Positions 59,010 to 64,000 of a stretch of DNA of 64,000 bases are shown in pieces. Source of the stretch: VAZQ01 sp963753575 (GTDB lineage: Bacteria > Pseudomonadota > Alphaproteobacteria > Rhizobiales > Xanthobacteraceae); NCBI GenBank assembly GCA_963753575.1, contig CAVWCR010000003.1:1302001-1366000 (forward strand), written 5' to 3'. The notes under the pieces are model-generated. The model was not told where the DNA came from. It saw only the letters and a list, made by a program, of their open reading frames with translations, and searched no databases. How positions within the stretch are numbered: the first letter of the stretch is position 1; each line of letters starts with the position of its first letter. Both the position numbers and the translations under genes were made by a program.

Positions 59010-60149
59010 TCAGGATCCTGCCCGCGCAGCTCGCGGTGCGACGCGTGAGCCCTCGGTGATCCGGAGCTGCCCCTCGGTGATGACGGTTTCCCCACCCTCA
59101 AGACCGCTCTCAAGAATCGTCTCGGCATCGAGGACGCGCGCGACCTTGATTTGCTGAATCCGCGCAATTCCGTTCTTGACGACGAACACATACGAGCCGG
59201 TCTGGCTCACCTGGACCGCCGTCTGCGGAACGGTAACGGCCTCTTCCTGCCGGAAGGTCAGCAGAACCGTGACCAGCGTGCCGGGCCACAGCATCTCGCC
59301 ATCATTCGGCATCGTGGCGCGCACCGCCACCGTCCCGGTCGCCGCATCGATCGTATTCTCATACATCGTGACCTGGCCCTTGGCGCGGCGCGGGTCACCG
59401 GGGATGATCGCTTCAACCGACGCGCTCTCGTTGGCGAGGGCTTGGCGAAGTTCCGGCAGATACCGTTGCGGCAAGGCGAACGTGACGTAGATCGGCGCGG
59501 TCTGAATGATGGTGGCGAGCGGGGTTGGATCGGCCTGCCTGACGAAGTTGCCGACCTTGACGGCGGCCATGCTGATGCGTCCGTCGATCGGCGCGCGGAT
59601 CGAGGTGTAGCTCAACTGTACCTTGAGGTTTTCGAGCAACCCCTCATCGGCTCTGGTGGCAGCGGTGAAAATCCCAACCTGCGTTCTGGCGTTGTCGAGA
59701 TTGGTGACGGGCGTTGCGCCTTTCGCGACAAGATCGGTATAGCGGCGAACGTCGCGCTCGGCTCCTTCCAGCTGGGCGCGATCGCGGGCAAGCTGACCAT
59801 CGGCCTGATGGATCTGCGCTTCGATCGCGCGGCTGTCGAGCGTGAACAGGAGGTCGCCCTGGCGCACCGTGGCACCGTCGTTGAACTGGACCTTGGCGAT
59901 CTCGCTGTCGACCCGAGTCTTGACCGCGACGCTCTTGATCGGCGTCACCGTGCCGATGAGGTCGACACGTACGGGTACGGTTTTCTTCGTGGCAATTGCG
60001 ACGTCAACGGGCACATTACGCGGCCCGTTTTTCTGTTTTGGCGCCTGCGCCACCGCGCCTTGAAACGGCCAGTAACCCCACTTCGCCGCACCATAACCGG
60101 CTAGGGCCAGCGCCGCAGCCATCCCCAGCGTCAAAGTCCATCGCTTCAT
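59010..60149 (-). CDS. RND efflux periplasmic adaptor (membrane fusion protein)
   Basis: 379 residues. The N-terminus MKRWTLTLGMAAALALAGYG is a signal or uncleaved anchor. The lipoyl half-motifs flank the hairpin: TPIKSVAVKTRVDSEIAKVQ and LSYTSIRAPIDGRIS. The alpha hairpin is about 105-175, followed by the beta-barrel (IYVTFALPQRYLPELRQAL) and the membrane-proximal domain. The protein links the pump at 55866-59006 to an outer membrane channel. The gene is first in the two-gene operon; its promoter must lie in the 206-bp divergent gap before xthA (60150-60355), which is AT-rich around 60215-60320. Confidence 0.93.
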   Translation of the reverse strand: MKRWTLTLGMAAALALAGYGAAKWGYWPFQGAVAQAPKQKNGPRNVPVDVAIATKKTVPVRVDLIGTVTPIKSVAVKTRVDSEIAKVQFNDGATVRQGDLLFTLDSRAIEAQIHQADGQLARDRAQLEGAERDVRRYTDLVAKGATPVTNLDNARTQVGIFTAATRADEGLLENLKVQLSYTSIRAPIDGRISMAAVKVGNFVRQADPTPLATIIQTAPIYVTFALPQRYLPELRQALANESASVEAIIPGDPRRAKGQVTMYENTIDAATGTVAVRATMPNDGEMLWPGTLVTVLLTFRQEEAVTVPQTAVQVSQTGSYVFVVKNGIARIQQIKVARVLDAETILESGLEGGETVITEGQLRITEGSRVAPRAARAGS

Positions 60150-60355
60150 CGTAGTGCCGGAGCGAGCCTTTAGCTCGCGCTCCCTCGCCTCTCGTCAGCC
60201 CCACATAACTGTCTTTTTAGATTTTTAATTATTCACTCTAGCATGCCTACTGAGCCTGTGCACCAAGTTTGCTCGGAGCGGCAAGTACTTTATGAAACAT
60301 TTAGTTTAGGATAAAGGTCTGGCGGTCTCAGCGCTCAATCAAGCCCGGGCTGGCC

Positions 60356-61147
60356 ATGCGAATAGCGACGTGGAACGTCAATTCCATAAAGCAAAGAGTA
60401 GATAATGCAGTGGCTTGGTTGACCGAGCGGCAGCCCGACCTCGTCTGCCTGCAGGAAACGAAGTGTGTCGACGACACCTTCCCGCGCGAGGCCTTCGAGA
60501 GCCTTGGCTACAACGTGGCCGTGCATGGTCAAAAGACCTTCAACGGCGTGGCTATCCTGTCCAAGTTTCCGTTCGATGAGGTCACGCCGCAGTTGCCCGG
60601 CGACCGTATGGATGATCATGCCCGCTTCCTGGAAGCCGTGATTTCCACCAAGGGGTCTTCACTGCGGATCGCGACGATTTACTTGCCCAACGGTAATCCC
60701 CCGGACACCGACAAGTATTCCTACAAGATCAAATGGATGAATCAACTCATCCGGTATGCACAGGAGCGCCTGGCGCTGGAGGAGCCGCTCGTTCTCGCTG
60801 GCGACTTTAACGTCATTCCGGCGGCGGCCGATGCCCGCAACCCGGCGGCCTGGGCCGGCGACGCATTGTTCCTGCCAGCCACGCGGGAACGATTTCGCGC
60901 GCTCTGCCATCTGGGATTGACCGACGCCCTGCGTGCGAGCAGCGACGAGCCGGGTCTCTACACGTTCTGGGACTATCAAGCCGGCGCCTGGCAGAAGAAC
61001 AACGGCATTCGCATCGACCATGTGCTGTTGTCGCCGCAGGCGGCCGATCGGTTGGTCGGGTGCGAGATCGACCGGCACGTACGGGCCTGGGAGAAGCCCT
61101 CCGACCACGTGCCGCTCGTGGTCGATCTCGACATCGAGCGCGCGTGA
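60356..61147 (+). CDS. xthA: Exodeoxyribonuclease III
   Basis: 263 residues of the endonuclease/exonuclease/phosphatase fold. MRIATWNVNSIKQRVDNAVA carries the first Asn, LVCLQETKCVD the metal Glu, and LVLAGDFNVIPAAAD the catalytic Asp-x-Asn. GIRIDHVLLSPQAADRL and KPSDHVPLVVDLDI hold the final Asp and His. The enzyme is an AP endonuclease and 3'-exonuclease for base-excision repair. It is convergent with the Sel1-repeat gene (33-bp gap). Confidence 0.96.
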   Translation: MRIATWNVNSIKQRVDNAVAWLTERQPDLVCLQETKCVDDTFPREAFESLGYNVAVHGQKTFNGVAILSKFPFDEVTPQLPGDRMDDHARFLEAVISTKGSSLRIATIYLPNGNPPDTDKYSYKIKWMNQLIRYAQERLALEEPLVLAGDFNVIPAAADARNPAAWAGDALFLPATRERFRALCHLGLTDALRASSDEPGLYTFWDYQAGAWQKNNGIRIDHVLLSPQAADRLVGCEIDRHVRAWEKPSDHVPLVVDLDIERA

Positions 61148-61180
61148 GTGCTGCTTGCGCGTCTCTGCTCGTTGCGCTTT

Positions 61181-62074
61181 CTATTTGCGCCGGCCGTGCG
61201 ACCACTCTTCCAGATAGCGGGTTGCGCGCAGCCGGTCCTCGGCGGTCGCCTGCGCGAGCGCGCTCCGGTAGGTCTCGGAGATCCAAGCGTCCTGTGCGCC
61301 CGCGCCGTTCTTGGCGAGGGTGAGCCAGAACAGCCCCATCCCGGCCTGCCGTGACACGCCCTGCCCCTTGAACAGCATTCCGCCGAGCATAGCCTGGGCG
61401 CTGTGCTGCCCCTTGTTGGCAGCCAGTCGCAGCCAGCGCGCAGCCTGGAGGGCATCCTTGGAGGTGCCCTGGCCGAGCAGGTAGAGCCTGCCGAGATGAT
61501 ACTGCGCGTCTGAATCGCCGAAGTAGGACGCGGCGTGACGGAACAGGTCGATCGCCACAGCCGGATCAGGCTTCACCGCCGTACCCGGAATCCCGTCGAG
61601 ATAGTATTGGCCGAGCGCCACGAACGCGCTGGCGACAAACCGCGATTCCGGAAGGTCGGGCGGATCGTAGGCATGGTCCTTGGTCAGATTGCGGAAGTAC
61701 TCGAACGCCCGCATCTTGTTCTGGCCGACGCCGTCGCCGTCCGCGTACATCCGGCCAAGCTTCCACATCGCGCCCGCCATGCCTTGGTCGGCGGCGTACT
61801 CGAGTGACGTCACTGCCTGCGCGGCCTTGCCGGCACGCAGCGCCCGGGTGCCGGTGCGCAAGGCTTCAATCGGCGTGGCGGCGTGCGGGATCGCAGCCGG
61901 AGGCCGCGCCAGGGCCGCTGCCGGCCCCACCGACCTCTGCGCGCGGTCGAGGGATTGCAGGCTCGGCCCCGAAGGAGCCGCATCACTCGGACGGCCATCA
62001 AAACTCGCCGCCGGCGAGAGGCCGAACGCAAGGCCGATCAGTCCGAGACTCAGGACAGCATCATATATCCGCAT
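61181..62074 (-). CDS. Sel1-like repeat protein, exported
   Basis: 297 residues from MRIYDAVLSLGLIGLAFGLS at 62074, which begins inside the last codons of ilvD (14-bp overlap). The leader is a signal peptide (cleavage near SPAAS). After a Pro/Ala-rich spacer come at least four Sel1/TPR-like repeats: MWKLGRMYADGDGVGQNKMR, FVALGQYYLDGIPGTAV, AQYHLGRLYLLGQGTSKDAL and AQAMLGGMLFKGQGVSRQAG. Such periplasmic scaffolds mediate protein contacts. The overlap with ilvD suggests translational coupling, although no shared function is evident. Confidence 0.86.
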   Translation of the reverse strand: MRIYDAVLSLGLIGLAFGLSPAASFDGRPSDAAPSGPSLQSLDRAQRSVGPAAALARPPAAIPHAATPIEALRTGTRALRAGKAAQAVTSLEYAADQGMAGAMWKLGRMYADGDGVGQNKMRAFEYFRNLTKDHAYDPPDLPESRFVASAFVALGQYYLDGIPGTAVKPDPAVAIDLFRHAASYFGDSDAQYHLGRLYLLGQGTSKDALQAARWLRLAANKGQHSAQAMLGGMLFKGQGVSRQAGMGLFWLTLAKNGAGAQDAWISETYRSALAQATAEDRLRATRYLEEWSHGRRK

Positions 62075-63785
62075 AACACGCTTTCTCAGCCGCACCGCCA
62101 GGATGTGTGACCGCACCGTCCCGTGCCGGCCCCACTTGCTGGGCGTATTTCCAGAGATAGCCAGAGGTGAATTCCGGTTCGCGGGCCTTCCAGGTCTGCG
62201 CCCGCGTCTCGAACTCGGATGCAGAGAGCGAGACGTCGAGAGTTCCCAGCTCTGCATCGAGGGTAATGACATCGCCGTCGCGCAGGAGCGCGATCGGTCC
62301 GCCGACCGCCGCTTCCGGCCCCACATGGCCGACACAAAAACCGCGGGTCGCGCCGGAGAAACGGCCGTCCGTGATCAACGCCACCTTGCCGCCCATGCCC
62401 TGTCCGTAGAGGGCGGCGGTGGTCGCAAGCATCTCTCGCATCCCCGGGCCCCCTTTGGGCCCCTCGTAGCGGATCACGAGCACGTCACCTTCCCGGTACT
62501 TCTTGTTTTTCACGGCCTCGAAGCACGCCTCTTCGCCGTCGAAGCAACGTGCCGGACCGGTAAATTTCAGCTCCGCCAGCCCGGCAACCTTCACAATCGC
62601 GCCAGCCGGCGCGAGGTTGCCTTTGAGACCGACGACGCCGCCGGTGGCGGAGAGCGGCTTGTCGGCGGAACGGACCACGTCCTGGTCGGCATTCCACGTC
62701 ACGCGCTTGAGATTCTCACCCACGGTACGCCCCGTCACAGTCACGCAATCGCCGTGCAGGAAGCCGTGGTCGAGCAGCGTCTTCATCAACAGCGGGACGC
62801 CGCCAGCTTCGAATAAGTCTTTGGCAACATAACGGCCTGCTGGCTTCAAATCTGCGACATATGGTGTCCGTTTGAAGACTTCGGCCACATCGAACAGGTC
62901 GAACTTGATGCCGCACTCGTGCGCGATCGCCGGCAGGTGCAGCGCAGCATTGGTCGAGCCGCCGGAAGCGGCGACCACCGCAGCGGCGTTTTCGAGCGCC
63001 TTGCGGGTGACGATATCGCGCGGGCGGATGCGGTTCTGGATTAGATCGACGATCTGCTCGCCGGCCGTCATGCAGAAGGCGTCGCGGATCTCGTAGGGCG
63101 CCGGTGCACCAGCCGAATAGGGCAAGGCGAGCCCGATCGCCTCCGACACCGTCGCCATCGTGTTGGCCGTGAACTGGGCCCCACAAGCGCCCGCTGACGG
63201 ACAGGCGTTCTGCTCCAGCGTCTCGAGATCGGTGTCGGACATGTCGCCGACGGAATATTTTCCGACCGCCTCGAAGACATCCTGAACGGTGACCGGGCGG
63301 CCCTTGAAGGTGCCGGGCAGGATCGAGCCGCCGTAGATGAAGATCGACGGCACATTGAGGCGGCACATCGCCATCATCATCCCGGGCAGCGACTTGTCGC
63401 AGCCGGCGAGGCCCACCAGGGCATCATAGCTGTGGCCGCGGATCGTCAGCTCAACGGAATCCGCAATCACCTCGCGCGAGGGCAAGGACGACTTCATGCC
63501 CTGGTGCCCCATGGCGATGCCGTCGGTGACGGTGATCGTGCAGAACTCGCGCGCGGTCGCGCCCGCCGCCGCGACACCCTTCTTGACCGCCTGCGCCTGG
63601 CGCATCAGGGAGATGTTGCAGGGGGCGGCTTCGTTCCAGCAGGTCGCTACGCCGACGAACGGCTGATGGATCTGGTCGCGGGTCAGACCCATCGCGTAGT
63701 AGTAGGAGCGATGCGGCGCGCGATCGGGCCCTTCCGTCACGTGACGGCTGGGCAGCCTGGCCTTGATATTGCTCTTGGCATCCAT
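62061..63785 (-). CDS. ilvD: Dihydroxy-acid dehydratase
   Basis: 574 residues. Iron-sulfur ligands are visible in VATCWNEAAPCN (Cys49), LAGCDKSLPGMMMAM and PSAGACGAQFTANTMA. Other signatures are ITVTDGIAMGHQGMKSSLPS and ALITDGRFSGATRGFCVGHV. The enzyme dehydrates 2,3-dihydroxy-isovalerate and -methylvalerate in valine, isoleucine and leucine synthesis. The ATG at 63785 is the first in a family-length frame, with a poor ribosome site. The last 215 bp of the window upstream of it (63786-64000) contain no gene and must hold its promoter. Confidence 0.97.
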   Translation of the reverse strand: MDAKSNIKARLPSRHVTEGPDRAPHRSYYYAMGLTRDQIHQPFVGVATCWNEAAPCNISLMRQAQAVKKGVAAAGATAREFCTITVTDGIAMGHQGMKSSLPSREVIADSVELTIRGHSYDALVGLAGCDKSLPGMMMAMCRLNVPSIFIYGGSILPGTFKGRPVTVQDVFEAVGKYSVGDMSDTDLETLEQNACPSAGACGAQFTANTMATVSEAIGLALPYSAGAPAPYEIRDAFCMTAGEQIVDLIQNRIRPRDIVTRKALENAAAVVAASGGSTNAALHLPAIAHECGIKFDLFDVAEVFKRTPYVADLKPAGRYVAKDLFEAGGVPLLMKTLLDHGFLHGDCVTVTGRTVGENLKRVTWNADQDVVRSADKPLSATGGVVGLKGNLAPAGAIVKVAGLAELKFTGPARCFDGEEACFEAVKNKKYREGDVLVIRYEGPKGGPGMREMLATTAALYGQGMGGKVALITDGRFSGATRGFCVGHVGPEAAVGGPIALLRDGDVITLDAELGTLDVSLSASEFETRAQTWKAREPEFTSGYLWKYAQQVGPARDGAVTHPGGAAEKACYADI

Positions 63786-64000
63786 CGCCGATTACCGCCA
63801 AAAACCGTCGCGTGCTTGCTCGCTTGATCGAGTTCTGGTTTCGAAGGATGCTATGGCCAAAAAGCGGCATTGATAGCCCTGTGGCAGAAATGTTCTGAAG
63901 TGTTGCGACTTCGCCACAGACGCGGCTAACGATCCATTGCTCGGAAGCGTCAAATCTCTGGCGGTAACTTATTATTTTTCAACAACAATAAGGCGGCCGT

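Overview
The window comes from a high-GC alphaproteobacterium of the order Hyphomicrobiales, most like the Bradyrhizobiaceae/Xanthobacteraceae (Bradyrhizobium, Rhodoplanes or Pseudolabrys relatives). The evidence is a Porin_2-type major porin, several orphan Bug/TTT receptors, Omp25/31-like barrels, RIME-like palindromes, and the conserved gene order argS - SPOR protein - nagZ - scpA - scpB - tatABC - serS - surE - pcm - nlpD-like - yajC - secD - secF - trmFO. I see no phage, insertion sequence with transposase, CRISPR array or rRNA. One tRNA gene (tRNA-Ser GCU) is present.

Layout. 1-2.7 kb: a porin cut by the left edge, a gene-poor stretch and tRNA-Ser. 2.7-8.3 kb: a SPINDLY/OGT-type TPR glycosyltransferase, a glutathione transferase, a 24-residue lysine-rich microprotein and gatB. 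8.5-17 kb: the gatCAB locus is split. gatC, a 64-residue ORF and gatA are on the minus strand, separated from gatB by a plus-strand Bug receptor and an amidohydrolase. An NMT1/THI5-like binding protein and a second Bug receptor follow. 17-22 kb: a small membrane protein, an unusual double-barrel outer membrane protein, a membrane J-domain protein and a nitronate monooxygenase-like enzyme. 22.3-28.4 kb: a plus-strand run of Bug receptor, UPF0104 flippase-like protein, a methyltransferase broken by an amber codon, a GT2 glycosyltransferase and a large GT-C-like membrane protein. This looks like an uncharacterised envelope lipid or glycan modification module. 28.5-33 kb: a fourth Bug receptor, a hydroxyacid dehydrogenase, trmFO and an NDUFAF6-like phytoene-synthase homologue. 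33.3-53 kb: the core cell-envelope, secretion and chromosome block (secF, two tandem secD genes, yajC, nlpD-like, pcm, surE, serS, tatCBA, scpB, scpA, nagZ, SPOR, argS). 53-64 kb: dgt, erpA, a Tat-exported metallo-hydrolase, an RND efflux pair, xthA, a Sel1-repeat protein and ilvD.

The most striking non-genic structure is a family of palindromic elements (called here A, B, C and D) bounded by CTAG. They occur as composite units of A, a linker of about 17 bp, and B or D in the gaps of the minus-strand core operon: at 33.05-33.32, 45.33-45.49, 46.78-47.29 (three tandem units of about 166 bp between scpA and scpB) and, inverted, at 49.17-49.44 kb. Stem positions vary in a compensatory way. One element supplies the scpA stop codon. 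In one unit a RIME-like palindrome sits exactly at an internal CTAG. The second striking feature is the tandem secD pair with a 247-bp perfectly identical tract, which suggests gene conversion. Starts were chosen by family length and ribosome binding sites. Functions are inferred from sequence families only.
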